Source of the DNA: Ochotona curzoniae
Lineage: Eukaryota > Chordata > Mammalia > Lagomorpha > Ochotonidae
Length of the DNA: 64,000 nt
Assembly: GCF_017591425.1 (NCBI RefSeq)
Contig: NW_024465885.1
Coordinates: 33,364,501 to 33,428,500, forward strand
Direction: 5' to 3'
Below are positions 12,168 through 23,782 of the stretch, piece after piece. The position numbers and the translations under genes were made by a program. Below the pieces are notes generated by a model. The model saw only the letters and a list, made by a program, of their open reading frames with translations. It did not search any database and had not been told where the DNA came from. The first letter of the stretch is position 1, and each line of letters opens with the position of its first letter.

Positions 12168-12445
12168 TCAAGGCAGGCATTTAGCGTGGTGCTTAAGATG
12201 CCAAATAAGACACCACATCTTTTAGTACTTTGATTCCCAGCTCTGGCTCCAGATTTTGGCTCCACATCAGTACAGGCTCTGGGAAAGAACAGGTGTTGGT
12301 TGCAGGAGGTGAGATTTTAATTTTGATAAAATAGACTGACATCGAGTTTCTGGCTCCTGGTTCTGGCATCTTCAGAGTTCTCTGTCCCTGACTCCATCTG
12401 CAATTTAAAAACTAATAATAATAATAAATAAAAATACTGAAAAAT
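12168..12445 (+). mobile_element. CSINE2-type SINE, sense
   Basis: Starts 'ggcatttagcgtggtgctta', continues with 'gattcccagctctggctcc', 'ggctctgggaaagaacaggt' and 'ttctggctcctggttctggc', and ends in an (AAT)n/A-rich tail. The variant head and 'gattcccagctctg' B-box region place it with older CSINE2-like copies. Confidence 0.65.
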
Positions 12446-12744
12446 GGCAAGTGCATGGATGCTATTTTTGCAAACATTTATCTAAAACTTAAAATAATCT
12501 GAAATTGGTTGGATTTAATTGTACCATAATTGAAGCAATATTTGTCTCATATGTAATTATGTTATAATGCGTCTTGGGAAATTATGCATTCCTAAAATAA
12601 ATGAATAAGTAAAGGGCTAATGTATTTTACTGCTATCTTTAACAGCATTGTGTATCAATTTTTGTCTTTCAAATATGTTTATTTAACTTTTACAGAATTC
12701 ATAATTATTCTTTTAGAAACGTGAGAAGATCAAAATATTGCCAA
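12446..12744. other. Unassigned sequence
   Basis: Short AT-rich spacer without recognisable content. Confidence 0.4.
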
Positions 12745-12756
12745 ATAATATTCTTT

Positions 12757-13080
12757 TTTTTAAGATTTATTTTATTTTTATTGGAAAGGCGGATATACAG
12801 AGAGGAGAGACAGAGAGGAAGATCTTCCATCCGATGATTCACTCTCCAAGTGAGCGCAACGGCCCATGCTATGCTGATCCGAAGCCAGGAGCCTCTTCCG
12901 GGTCTCCCACGCGGGTGCAGGGTCCCAAAGCTTTGGGCCGTCCTCGACTGCTTTCCCGGGCCACAGGCAGGGAGCTGGAAGGGAAGCAGGGCTGCCGGGA
13001 TTAGAACCGGCGCCCATATGGGATCCTGGGCGTGCAAGGTGAGGACCCTAACCAATGCACCACCTCGCCGTGCCCGCCAT
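12757..13080 (-). mobile_element. Young CSINE, antisense, with TSD
   Basis: Near-consensus young copy. Antisense tail 'aagatttattttatttttat' leads into 'ggaaaggcggatatacagag', 'gggtctcccacgcgggtgca' and 'gccgtcctcgactgctttcc'. B-box complement is 'ggattagaacc', then 'cccatatgggatcctgggc'. Flanked by direct repeat 'ataatattcttt' (12745-12756 and 13081-13092). Several short ORFs on both strands across it are artefacts of the CG-rich SINE body. Confidence 0.93.
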
Positions 13081-13092
13081 ATAATATTCTTT

Positions 13093-14305
13093 ATCTGACC
13101 TTTATCAAAATTTGCCGTACAATAGCAAAACCATTTTTGTGTTTGAGCATGCCAGCTACTTTTACTTTGTCCTTCATTTCAGTCAAAATCTCCTTTAATT
13201 CCAGACAAGAACCTTTCTTATCACACTTACATCTTCTTCCTTTTCTCTTATTCTGTTTTTAATTTATTATATTGTGCCCTTCGTGGTTTCATCAGTTTAA
13301 AGGTCTAAGTGAAACATCTTAAATGTCCAATTTGAATACATAAAGCAATATAGCACTAGTTAAAATTGCATGTGCCATATAAAAGCCATGAGCTTTAATG
13401 TATCACTCCATTAGGAAAGACCAATTAAAAAAACATGACTATTTCATTATTTCCTGACAGTATTATAGCGAAGGTTTGGTAGATGGAGATTTCGGTTTAA
13501 AGCATCTGAGCAAAGTTCTGAAAGACCCCCGATTCTTTTCGTGATATCAGAAAATCCAACATTTCTTAAACATTGGTAAAATTTTATAATTATATAACCA
13601 CGCACTAAAATATAACTTGCAGAGGAAATATTTAATTGTAGTGAGTATATCTTTGGATTTCTTACCTTGTCCGTAGGATTATTCCCAAATTCACTTGCTC
13701 TTATTTCCACAAAACCCACTACTATTTGTCCAAAATCTCTAGATGTGTCTCTGCCTGATGGTTATTCCAGCTTTCAGACAGTTTCTTATGTTGGAAGTGG
13801 GCGTCTGTGCTTTGACTAACATGTTTATACTACCTAGGTTAATTTTCAGAAAGCTGAAAGCTACCAAGAATCGTAACATGGAAAGAAAAAAACATTGGTG
13901 AAGGCATAATCAGACTCTACCCACAAAAATAAACGTTACTTAGAAGACAAATCAAAGGAGTGAGAAACACAGAAGAAATGAACAGGCAAGAGAAATAAAA
14001 TTGAAAATGTTTCCAGATACATTTCTAAGAAGAATGGAAGTAAAGATGGTTCAAATGTCACTTTTTTCAGATCTCCCAGCTTTTGCCTAAATTTAATTTC
14101 TTACCTCATCTCTAGATTTCTACAGAATGGCAATGACAGGCAACAAGTTTTCAAATTATGAATGCCTAACTTCAAATGTTTTACAAATTCCATTTAATAA
14201 AATAATTTAACTTATATTTAGCATAAAGATCAAATACGCTTTTTATGATGTTGTTTTACATTATTTTAAGGTAACATTCAGCTATTACATGCTTTGATAT
14301 ATTTC
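13093..14305. other. Unassigned sequence
   Basis: About 1.2 kb without a nameable repeat. A minus-strand ORF (13447-13719) carries a consensus-looking splice donor ('aag' then 'gtaaga' near 13660), but no good acceptor or domain, so I leave it uncalled. Confidence 0.4.
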
Positions 14306-14611
14306 ATTTTGTTTGAAGATTAGATTTACAGAGAGAGAGGCAGAGGCACAGAGAAAGACTTCTCATCAGTTAGCTTGATCCGCAAATCTACACAACAACT
14401 GGAGCTGCACTAGTTTTAAGCCAGGAAGCAGGAAGTCCCTTTGGGTCTCCCACAAGGGTACATGGGATGAACAAGTTGGGCTATTTCCTGCTGTTTGCAA
14501 GACCATCAGCCAGGAGCTGAATCTAAATTGGGCAGCCAGGCCTCGAAATCCTGCCTTTACTGCGTGCTAACACCGAAGGTGGAGGCTTAAAACACTACAC
14601 CACACTGGACC
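14306..14611 (-). mobile_element. CSINE, antisense
   Basis: Antisense tail 'ttttgtttgaagattagatt' and the purine-rich block are followed by 'tttgggtctcccacaagggt', 'ctatttcctgctgtttgcaa' and 'gccaggagctgaatctaaat', then the head complement 'acactacaccacactgg'. Moderately old. Confidence 0.75.
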
Positions 14612-14615
14612 AAGG

Positions 14616-14638
14616 TTATTTATTTATTTATTTATTTT
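14616..14638. repeat. (TTTA)n microsatellite
   Basis: Five or so TTTA units between two antisense CSINEs. It is probably a relic of a retrotransposon A-tail. Confidence 0.85.
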
Positions 14639-14668
14639 CCTAGCAATTGCCTGGCTTTTACTTTTCTG

Positions 14669-14994
14669 TTTTTTTTTTTTTAAATATGTATATATTTATT
14701 TGTTTTTAGTGGACAGGAGATTCACAGAGAAAAAGGAGACAGAATGATCCTCCATCCATTGTTCCACTCTCAAGATGGCTGAAATGCCCCAACCTGAGCC
14801 GGGGACCAGAAGATTTGTCAAGGTCTCCCACGTGAGAGCAGGGTCCCAAGGTTTTATGTAACCTCCTTTGCTTTCACAGGTCCCAGGCAGAGAACTGGAT
14901 GGGAAGTGGAGCAGCTGAAATACAAATCGGCACCTCTATGAATCCCAGAAATTGAAAGAGGAAGGTTTGTCAGTGGAGCCCTAGTACCAAACCC
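14669..14994 (-). mobile_element. CSINE, antisense
   Basis: Starts with a 14-base T-run, then 'tccatccattgttccactct', 'gtctcccacgtgagagcagg', 'gtcccaaggttttatgtaac' and 'actggatgggaagtggagca'. The head region (about 14940-14990) is badly eroded. Confidence 0.75.
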
Positions 14995-15189
14995 AAAGGC
15001 TGTTAATTTTCAAAAACTCTTACACTCGCATATCCCTTTTTCATATATATTTTCATTCTTTTTCATATATGTATATATATGAATGGCGAAAAGTCAGACA
15101 AGCACACATAGAAAACTGCAAAAATTTTAGGTGTTAGTTGTATCCATACATACCTGTAATGGTCAAAATTGGTGTTGGGTTAAAGTGAG

Positions 15190-15350
15190 AGAAGGGAATA
15201 ACATCTCTATATCCCATGCAGGTGGAAGGAAGTGAGGTCCTTGAGGAAACCTCATTGCCTCCCACTGTCCGGAGTCAAGAGCTTGAGCCAGGGATGAGAC
15301 TCAGGTGCTTTGATGCAAAGCACAGCCAGGGTAGAGGCTGCCTCCCTGTC
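15190..15350 (-). mobile_element. CSINE2 fragment, antisense, head half only
   Basis: Contains 'cctcattgcctcccactgtc', 'agtcaagagcttgagccagg' and 'gatgagactcaggtgctttg', which match the head half of an antisense CSINE2. The tail half is missing or unrecognisable. Confidence 0.55.
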
Positions 15351-15352
15351 CT

Positions 15353-16522
15353 TGTAACAAACAGCAGCCGTATGTGCAGGTGTGTCTAACCTATGTTGCC
15401 CAGAAGCAGAACCTAATACTGGGAAACTCATATCATCAACGTTGAGACATCATCCTCAAGAAATGTATTGGCAGCGCATGTCACATACACAGAAAATATC
15501 CAGAGCCTGCGGGATCAGGTGAAGGCAAGCTTCCCCTTCTATCACTAGTAGCTCTGGAGCAGAAACTACACAGAGTTTATCCTCCCAGATGGAAGGGAAC
15601 TGAGTGCGTTCCTGACAGGAAGCCATCCCACTGTGAGGCACATACACTTCCAGATTCCTAGTAATCACATGGAAACTTTAGCACAGGATGTGTATTTTAG
15701 CCTTTAGGTTTCAACGTTTGTAGCGGCCAGTACTGGGAATAATAAGTTGGCAATAAAAGCTTGTGTGGGGAATCATAAATGGCTCCTACAACGGAGTGTG
15801 TAAGTACTGAGCACTAAATGATGTTGCAAACTTCTTCAGATTTGTTTTCGTTAAAGGTCATGGTTACACGAGTGAGTAATTTGCATCTTTGTAGATAGAG
15901 CAGTGATCATTTGGTACTGCAAAAGTACCAGATAAATGGAACCAGAAAGTCTCGGAATGTTGTCGCAAATATTATCTTTCAGATTCACTCATGATTCCCC
16001 TATGTCCTGAATTATCTCATAGTAACTAAATATCAAACGTAATAGTTATGCATACTGTCTATAAAACTAAAAGAAACATAAACAGGATGGCACACAGTTA
16101 TCTACACTTTAATCAGACACAGGAAGACAATAAAAACTTTCTAAACATCAAGTAAAACTGGAAATATCCTCTGGTATGAGACATCTGTTCCTTAAATCGG
16201 ACATGGTGTTATATCAACATTTTATTAAACATTTTTCTTTCATACCACATAATAATCTGTGCATCTCATGTATGCAGTAACTATTTTCAAAGTAACTGCT
16301 TATTTAGAATAGCCTACTAGGAAACTTTAGCCAGTAGCTTATAAAAGCAAATATATGTTTGACTTGCTGAAACAATGGGATATCTGCTAAATGAATACAG
16401 ATAGTGCATTAAAATATTCAGTTTAGCCAACTTGAAGAGACTGAAGCATGAGAAGAAATACCAGAATGACAATTTTTTGTTGTTCAAATGCAAATTTCCC
16501 TGAAAAAAGATCACGGATGTTT
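15353..16522. other. Unassigned sequence
   Basis: 15450-15670 is less AT-rich than its surroundings and carries a 70-codon minus-strand ORF with no recognised motif. The rest is ordinary AT-rich DNA. I cannot name any repeat here. Confidence 0.4.
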
Positions 16523-16540
16523 AAGAATGAGTTAACTCAT

Positions 16541-16866
16541 GGGCCATGCACGGTGGCACAGTGGTTAAGGTCCTTGCCTTGCACGCCCTGGATCCCATAA
16601 GGGCGCTGGTTCTATCCCAGCAGCCCCGCTTCCCATCCAGCTCCCTGCCTGTGGCCCGGGAAAGCAGTCGAGGACGGCCCAAAGCTTTGGGACCCTGCAC
16701 CCGCGTGGGAGACCCGGAAGAGGCTCCTGGCTTCGGAACGGCCCGTTGTGCTCACTTGGAGAGTGAATCATCAGAAGGAAGATCTTCCTCTGTGTCTCTC
16801 CTCTCTGTATACCCGCCTTTCCAATAAAAAAAAAAAGGAGAAGAAGAATAAATCTTTAAAAAAAAG
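16541..16866 (+). mobile_element. Young CSINE, sense, with TSD
   Basis: Head 'gggccatgcacggtggcaca', then 'gtggttaaggtcc', 'cccggaagaggctcctggct' and 'cgcctttccaataaaaaaa', and a composite A-rich tail with GAA units. Flanked by 17-bp copies of 'agaatgagttaactcat' (16524-16540 and 16867-16883, one mismatch). The part after 'ggcttcgg' lacks about 14 bases compared with sister copies. Confidence 0.93.
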
Positions 16867-16888
16867 AGAATGAATTAACTCATAATTT

Positions 16889-16932
16889 TGTGTGGGTGCA
16901 TGTGTGTGTGGGTGTATGTGTGTGCACGCATG
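16889..16932. repeat. Imperfect (TG)n / TGTATG repeat
   Basis: Purine-pyrimidine alternating stretch of TG with GGTG and GTAT interruptions just beyond the SINE TSD. Confidence 0.8.
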
Positions 16933-17599
16933 TCATCTTAAAAGTTAAGTTTAGTTGTGTTTCTGCTACCAATGGATTGGCATAGATACACCACGTGCAG
17001 CATACATTCATGGTGCACTCCAATGATTTAAGTCTATTTTTCTTATGTTATTGTCGTTCATTTTCAAATGGCAATTTAAATGCAGATTTAAACAAAAGTG
17101 TGTCATGAGTGCTCTGTATATGGAGTTTTCCCAGTTTCACAAGGTAGAGCTATTTAGCATCGCTGTTTCTGTAGCTGCTATAACAGTGCCAGGTTGGATT
17201 TTGTTTATGGTGCCAGAGGGATGCACCACAACCAGCCCCACCACATACACGCTAGCATCTGGCAGGGTGGGAAGGGAGAAAGCTCTACTCAAACAGTACT
17301 CACATGTTTGCTATCCTAAATCTTCTTTAGAATTTGTCTCCCTCTCTAGGGGCAATTTTCTGCACAAAATGTAAATGGGTAAGCAAACCTATTTCTTGAA
17401 GAATGGCAAATATCAAAATGAGAAGTCTAATTCAGATCAATTAGTCTGCTTTCCATTAACCATATGGCTATTACATATTTTTCTTATTCTTTTGTCTACA
17501 GCTTCATTTTTCTACAAAAATTACATATGATGTGTTACCCTTAATCTTTTTGAATATCTGTAAATAACCAAAATCCAGAATCATCTTGGAAGTATATAT
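16933..17599. other. Unassigned sequence
   Basis: A 109-codon plus-strand ORF (17045-17374) lies here, with a hydrophobic run but no recognised family. I see no repeat or exon structure. Confidence 0.4.
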
Positions 17600-17612
17600 T
17601 ATTTTGCATTCT

Positions 17613-17939
17613 TTTTTTAAAATATTTATTTTTATTATTTTTTTATTGGAAAGGTGGATATACAGAGAGGAGAGACAGAGAGGAAGATCTTCCGTCCAAT
17701 GATTCACTCCCCAAGTGAGCGCAAGGGCCCATGCTATGCCGATCTGAAGCCAGGAGCCTCTTCCGGGTCTCCCACGCGGGTGCAGGGTCCCAAAGCTTTG
17801 GGCCGTCCTCGACTGCTTTTCCGGGCCACAGGCAGGGAGCTGGATGGGAAGCGGGGCTGCTGGGATAGAACCGGTGTCCATATGGGATCCTGGGCGTACA
17901 AGGGGAGGACCTTAACCGCTGCGCCACCGCACCGGGCCC
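17613..17939 (-). mobile_element. Young CSINE, antisense, with TSD
   Basis: Near-consensus antisense copy with tail 'aaaatatttatttttattat', 'ggaaaggtggatatacagag', 'gtctcccacgcgggtgcagg' and head complement 'gcgccaccgcaccgggcc'. Direct repeats 'tattttgcattct' at 17600-17612 and 17940-17952 are the TSD. Confidence 0.93.
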
Positions 17940-18051
17940 TATTTTGCATTCTGATAAACATAAATCTTATGAATTGCAGCAGAATCATTGTATAGCTGAC
18001 CCAATACCATTCCTTTGAATGAGCACAAGAACCATTTTCTTGTTTAGTGCC

Positions 18052-18308
18052 ACCCACTAGGGGTTCTGGCTCATGTCATGGCTATTCCACTTCTGATCCA
18101 GCTCCCTGATAATTACTTGGAAGAAGAAGTAAATGTTGGCCCAAGTGTCTGGGACCCTGCACCTGTTTTCTGAATTCAACCTGGCCCAACATTCGTCATT
18201 GAGACCAAGAGAAACTGAAGAGGGAACTAGCAGATGGAAAATATCTCTTTATCTCTCACACTGTGAGTGTGATTTCACATAAATATATGAATCACAAAAA
18301 TAAAATTA
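18052..18308 (+). mobile_element. CSINE, sense, head-truncated
   Basis: Blocks 'ccacttctgatccagctccc', 'tggcccaagtgtctgggacc', 'cctgcacctgttttctgaat' and 'gaagagggaactagcagatg' mark a diverged sense CSINE. The tRNA-like head is degraded, and the tail ends in 'cacaaaaataaa'. Confidence 0.65.
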
Positions 18309-18435
18309 GTCAACGTAAAATCTATGTAGTTGGTATGCATAATCAGTTATGCACATAAAACGTTTAGGGATAGAGATGAAGTTAAATGATCAATAGGTTT
18401 AAATGTTAGTGCAATGACAGAAAAGTTATAGATTG

Positions 18436-18476
18436 ATGGGTATATATATGTATATATATATGTGTGTGTATATAGC
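18436..18476. repeat. TA/TG-rich simple repeat
   Basis: Alternating TATATG and TGTG units, probably a degenerated dinucleotide microsatellite. Confidence 0.8.
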
Positions 18477-19621
18477 AGGACTTTTATAATTTGAATTAAA
18501 ATTAATATAAAAATAATTCATCTGAAATGTATTCAGTAAAGTATACCTATTCACAGTGATTAAATTTGATTTTATTTAGTGAATATAATTAAAATAAAAG
18601 TTTTCAAATGCTTTTGGCTAAATGAAAGAGTATTTTGAGGAAATTTATTCTAGTCCTAAACAGCTAGTGCCGCCTGGGAGCAAGCATGATATTAACCACC
18701 ATAATGTTGTGTGGATGAAGATCTGAAGACTACAAATGGCACACACATGAAAGCCAATGGTCTTGTGTTTGAAGGCTGCGAAGGTCGTGAATAGCTCTGA
18801 CTCAACACTCATTTTTAGTACCTACTTCCCTAGTGAGGATGGGTTCATGTACACTGACTTCACCTAGATCTAAAGTTCTACTTAAAGACAGATTTAGGTC
18901 TAAGTCCTGGACTTTTTAACAAGATCTACAAGTATATACTCTGTATTTTGGGGCTTTGACAATTCATGGAATAACTTGTTATGTGAGATAGGTCATTTGA
19001 TATTATGTAGTATACATTTTGCATGGAGTTACTAGTTGTTAAGCAGAAATGTTACTTACTTTGTCCTTATGTACCTAATACTTTTAGAAAGCATCAGTCA
19101 AATCTGCAAGCAAAGTTTCCCCATGAACCAATAAGTCAATTTGAAATTGTAATACTAGTGTGTTATGTAATATTACTGTATGGCTCAGTTTACACTGAGA
19201 GTAGTTCAATAAGAGAGTGAGCTCTGAAATAAGGGCATCATGATATTTACTGCCAATTTATCCCAATAAGCAGTTACTAAATACATAACTTGAAGTAGAA
19301 TCATGCCTCCTAAATTATAAAGCCATTAAATGTGAATGTGAAATATGTCCCTGAAAAGCTGAGAATTAATCACTATGGGAACACATTAATTAATTCAATT
19401 GCAGAATGAGAGGAAAATAGAAAGACTATTTTTCATGTCCAGCAGCAGCACAGGTAATGTATGAAAAATTATGTTTATCAAGAGCTCAAGAATGAATAGA
19501 CCATACACAGCATTCAGAAATGTTTCAGTTAAGCAGCAAGTAGCAGTAGGTATGGAGAGCACTTAACGAAAAGAATCATTCAAAGATCTAATATATAATC
19601 CAAGAGTTTTAACTGCATGCA
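18477..19621. other. Unassigned AT-rich sequence
   Basis: No recognisable gene, RNA or repeat. The short plus ORF 19023-19220 has no distinguishing features. Confidence 0.4.
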
Positions 19622-19900
19622 TTTTTATGCCTCAATCCATTCAGACTGCTATTAACAAAACATCATGCCCTGAGTGGTTTACGAAGAAGAGGTTTTATTT
19701 CTCACAGTTCTTGACGCTGCAGCATCTAATATCACTGTGTCAAGAGTGGCTTGGGTATCTGTGAGGACATCTGGATGTCCTAATGCATAAAAGGCTGTGT
19801 TCTTACATGGGGAAGGGATGAGCTAACACATCAGTTTCCTCTTCAAGGCACTAAGCCAAACTTCTCTAGGGACTTTTTTTTTTAAAGCAGCTGAGGACAT
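19622..19900 (-). mobile_element. MLT1-like MaLR solo LTR, antisense
   Basis: Strong landmarks of an inverted MLT1/MST LTR: 'ccattcagactgctattaac', 'tgagtggtttacgaagaaga', 'tttatttctcacagttcttg', and 'gttcttacatggggaaggga' followed by 'ctcttcaaggcactaa'. The LTR polyadenylation region lies at the left. The right part is deleted or too diverged to follow. It is an ancient non-autonomous ERVL-related element without coding capacity. Confidence 0.68.
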
Positions 19901-20251
19901 GAAATACATTCCAAATTTAGGATTTGTGTGATCAGTTTAGCATCGTAGGTAATCCAGGATTGTCACTCTAACTCAAAATCCCTAATTACTTCTGAAGAGT
20001 TTCTTTCACAACGTATGATAAAAAGTACATAGGATTCAGGGATAAGAGGTTAGGGAATAGACAATTTGAGTTGGGAATTTGTGTCTGAATGTATGATTCC
20101 TCATTATTTTTAAGAGAAATATTTCATTTTGAGAATTTTTATGAATACAGACAAATTGAGCAAAATTTAGAGTCCCCATAGATCCTTTCTCCACCTTATC
20201 ATTTTCCACAATTTTGTATAATTACATCTTGCTCTAATACAATGAACGATT

Positions 20252-20576
20252 TTTTAAATGTTTATGTATTTTATTTTTATTGGAAAGTGAAATTAGACAG
20301 ACACACAGAAAGAAAGATCTTCCATACCCTGATTCAACCAACTGGCTGCAATGGCTTGAGCTGAGCCAATCTGAAACCAGTAACCAGGAGCTTCTCTCAG
20401 GTGTTCTGCACAGGTGCAGGGTTCCAAGGCTTTGGGCCGTCCTCGACTGCTTTCCCAGGCCACAAGTAGGTAGCTATGTGGGAAGTGGGGCCTCCAGGAT
20501 TAGAACTGGTGTCCATATAGGTTCCTGGCACTTGCAAAGCAAAGACTTTAGGTGCTATGCTATCATGCCAGGCCCC
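20252..20576 (-). mobile_element. CSINE, antisense
   Basis: Tail 'tttatttttattggaaagtg', then 'gcaggtgcagggttccaagg'-like middle (20410-20440), 'gccgtcctcgactgctttcc' and 'cattaggttcc'-like head with 'atcatgccaggccc' at the end. It is older than the near-consensus copies but complete. It appears to split an older L1 remnant on its two sides. Confidence 0.85.
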
Positions 20577-20581
20577 CAAAA

Positions 20582-20840
20582 GCTTTTATCTTTTCTTTTG
20601 ATAAGCACACATTATTTAGATGAGTATGTAGCCAATATGTTTTAAAACATTTCCCACCAAAATATAATAATCTTGCTTCCAATTATTTTACCTTCATTAC
20701 CAATGATGCAGTTATAAATAACCATCTAAATGCTACGTTCCACATTTCTAAGTTTATTTGTAATACAATTCTAGAAGCAAAGTTGTTGGTTCACAATATA
20801 GGTTATTGCATTTTGTTATTAAAACCGATCACCTCTAAGA
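20582..20840 (-). mobile_element. Old L1 3'UTR remnant, antisense (tentative)
   Basis: Plus-strand order 'gatgcagttataaataacca', 'attctagaagcaaagttgtt' and 'ggttcacaatataggttatt' parallels inverted 3'UTRs of older L1M/L1ME elements ('ataaacaatgctgcaatgaa', 'cctagaagtggaattgctgg'). About 20108-20250, left of the SINE, may be the same element. Highly diverged. Confidence 0.4.
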
Positions 20841-22204
20841 AAAAACTTAATAGAAAAACTATTATTTAGTAACCTCTGACTTTCTTCAAATCACTGTTGA
20901 CAGACCAGAATTTGTTTCTTTGTCTCTGCATATGTTTTACTTCTTGAACATTAAAAAAGCTTGATTTTTGGTTTATATTTTATATACAAATTACCAAATC
21001 TATGCTATCACATGTAGTTTCAGAAAGTCATAAGAAAGGCATCTTTATCTGGTTAAATCTTTAAGTTAAATAACCTGCTTGGATCCAAAGTACCTGTTTT
21101 GTGCACCAGAGGTGGGAATAGTTTGCTGTGAAGGGGAAAATTTGCCATCCTAAATCTTTTCTCAGTCCCTGAAGCCACAAGGGATGCATTCATTATTTTT
21201 GCAATCATGGCAAGGCAGTAAGCCAGCTATCCTTTGGTAAATGCATTTACAGCAAACTCCTAGAGAGGTCTGATTCACAGTAGTTCACTTATGTCCATTG
21301 GCTATTTATATTCTGCTACAGTCTTTGATTATCTGTGTCTCCATAATACACAACCAAGCATGAGCATTCTTCTTTATCTTCATTGACAATATCCCTACCA
21401 AGGTGCCTGCTTATTCCTATCAGAATTTCGGATACTTTACTGATGAAGAGAAACTCTTTTGCTAATTCATGAAAACTGTTTTTCTTTAATAATTCTGTTT
21501 CTATTCAAAGCTTTCCCCGTCATTTAACACCAAACCACCGGGTAAATAACTAGATGGAACTATTTGGTTACTTATATATTTAGCAGTGTCAGAGTTTTAA
21601 CTACACAATGTGTTGATAACATGAAGCTGCAGTTTAAATAGCTTTCCTAAACAAAGATTTGAAAAAAACACTATGAAGGATATTTTAAAATTCACTTTGA
21701 GAAAGGCCTAAAATGCATATATTATGTATGCTAATTTTTCCGTGGTGACAAAAAGAAAAATGCATTTCTAAAGTAAGTATTGAGGAGCCCTAATTTATTT
21801 TACTTAACTAAATAAAAGTACCTGTTAAGTGTCTTTCAGCGTGAATAGGCCTATCTGCCCACTGCTAAAGCACAGCAGACCATATCTAATTACTCACGCA
21901 TCTACTCAGGCAATGCCTTCAATGGGAATAGTTTAGGAATATTTTCTTCAGCAACCCATCTCAGTGCCCACATGTAGCTGCCAGTACTCCACAAAATTCC
22001 CTTAATCCTATTGCATTTAAAATACTTCTGTTTGCCAGCATATACATCAAATGAGGCAAAAAGTATGATTCCAAAGTCAGGCTGTAGAGGCATTAGTTAG
22101 TCGGCATAAAAAGTAAGAGATTTAGAATGACATAGGGTATATTAGAAAACTGTGAAATGTCAACCTGATTTTAGATGATACTAGTAAGAATTAGTACAAA
22201 TGGG
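20841..22204. other. Unassigned sequence
   Basis: About 1.4 kb with no clear repeat. 21840-22100 is less AT-rich and carries a 63-codon minus-strand ORF (21902-22093) without a recognised domain. Confidence 0.4.
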
Positions 22205-22478
22205 TGCTTATCTTGTAGTTAAGATACCTGTCTCTCACATTACAGATTAAAAACCCTGGGCTCCATTTCTGGTTGGAGCTGCTCACTCCAGCTGCTGGAA
22301 AATGCAAACCATCAATGGCAACTGTAAAGATTCAAACGAAGATGTTGTGCTATCCGCGGTGGAGACGCAGATTGTGTGCTATCCAGACACTTTAGAACTG
22401 AACCAGGAGTTGAGAAATTCCTTTCCTCTCCCAACCTCTTCTTACCCCCGACCTCCAAAAATTAAATAATGAAAATAA
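22205..22478 (+). mobile_element. Old CSINE2, sense
   Basis: Head 'ggtgcttatcttgtagttaa' and 'gatacctgtctctcacatta', then 'gggctccatttctggttgga', 'ctcactccagctgctgg' and a pyrimidine-rich end followed by 'aattaaataatgaaaataaa'. Diverged copy with the CSINE2-type first monomer. Confidence 0.6.
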
Positions 22479-22589
22479 AATCAGGGGAGAACAAGAATAA
22501 TTCTAGTCACATATAAACTCAATTGACAATAATACTTTAAATATCTGCTTTCTGTATCAGAAGCATTATAGCTATGCAGTTATATTACT

Positions 22590-22655
22590 GTATTGCCATA
22601 TATATGGTATATATAGTTTATACATGTATACACTCATATATATATATACTTGCTT
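22590..22655. repeat. TA-rich low complexity
   Basis: Repeated TATATA/TACATG units; probably a decayed microsatellite. Confidence 0.75.
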
Positions 22656-22689
22656 TTATACTAGAACTACTTAAAACATGGGAGATCTT

Positions 22690-22972
22690 TTAAAAACACT
22701 TTATTATTATTATTATTATTATTATTATTGGAAAGTTAGACAGAGAGGAAGATCTTCAGTCCGTTGATTCACTCCCCAAGTGGCCACAACAGCTGGAGCT
22801 AAGCCCTTCCAAAGCCAGGAACCTAGGACTTCTTCTGGGTCTCCCAGAAGGCCTTGTGCTGATCTCAGCTGCTTTTCTAGGTCACAAGCAGGGAGCTGAA
22901 TTAGAAGCATCATTCATACGGGATCCTTGTGTGTGCAAGGTGAGGACTTTAGCCACTAGGCTATTACACAGA
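22690..22972 (-). mobile_element. CSINE, antisense, with (ATT)n tail
   Basis: An (ATT)n run (22702-22729) replaces the A-tail complement. It is followed by 'agacagagaggaagatcttc', 'cactccccaagtggccacaa', 'cttcttctgggtctcccaga' and 'gcaaggtgaggactttagcc'. The middle is shortened by about 20 bases, between the 'ctcccag' block and 'ctgcttttctaggtcac'. Confidence 0.85.
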
Positions 22973-23782
22973 GTTCAACACATGGAAGAGTTAAGCTGTC
23001 TATCTTTATTCTAAACAACTTCAACCTGCATTTGGTCCCAACCTTTCTTCAATAATCTTTTTTCTACTTATTTCACAAAAACTTTCCCTACCTTTGGCCA
23101 AGGAATCCAATTTGAGCATCACTTCTTGCTTTGAAAATGGTTACCTTGTAATTCATTTTTGTTTGCAAAAGTCTTCAATTTAGTGATTTTAACAGTCTTC
23201 TGCTCTTGAACAGATGACTCGATTTGGGTGGATTACAATATATTTTGCTCTTTTCCTTCATCTCTAAGGAAAGTTACATGATAAGGAAGACAGCCCTTGA
23301 AAGAAAAAAGGGAGAAATAAAAATATTAAAGAGTAAGAAGACTGAGAAGAGAAAGAGGGAAAAAACTGGAAGAATAGAAGATGATAAAAGAAAAAAAAAC
23401 TTGAATTATATGAAATCTGATAGAATGTCTGAATATAGGATGTAATTGATCTTTGCAGTCACATTATTCCCTAACAGAATTTTTAAAAAAATAGAAGATA
23501 CTGACACTGATATTTTGATTTTAACATGGTTAAGAAAATTAGGATTTCTTACAAGAGAAAAGAATATTCTTACTTTGGAAATATTCTACACTCTGAAGAA
23601 AAAAAAAGAGAATGAAAAAGCAACAAAGTCAAACAGAGCAAGCACATTAATATTATGAAACAGCATAGTACAGATGAAACCAATATTGTAGTAAGGTATA
23701 GATATATATCAAAATTTAAAAACGTAAAATCAAAGAAATGCCATATTTTGGAGAAGAAAACGTTAGAGTTTAGTTTTGAGAC
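22973..23782. other. Unassigned sequence, partly purine-rich
   Basis: 23270-23410 and 23580-23620 are A/G-rich low complexity. This produces lysine-rich chance ORFs (23224-23445, 23446-23658). No gene or named repeat. Confidence 0.45.

Noticed and set aside
12705..13098. Several overlapping ORFs of 79-116 codons on both strands
   Set aside because: They are the antisense and sense translations of a young CSINE. The same peptides recur at every young copy (16.6, 17.7, 27.7, 58.9, 59.6 and 62.4 kb).
6850..19900. A retroviral provirus bounded by the two MLT1-like LTR pieces
   Set aside because: They are 12.6 kb apart, both partial and diverged, cover different parts of the LTR, and no internal retroviral sequence lies between them.
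23224..23658. Lys/Glu-rich ORFs in tandem
   Set aside because: They come from A/G-rich low-complexity DNA; no start context, domain or repeat homology supports a gene.
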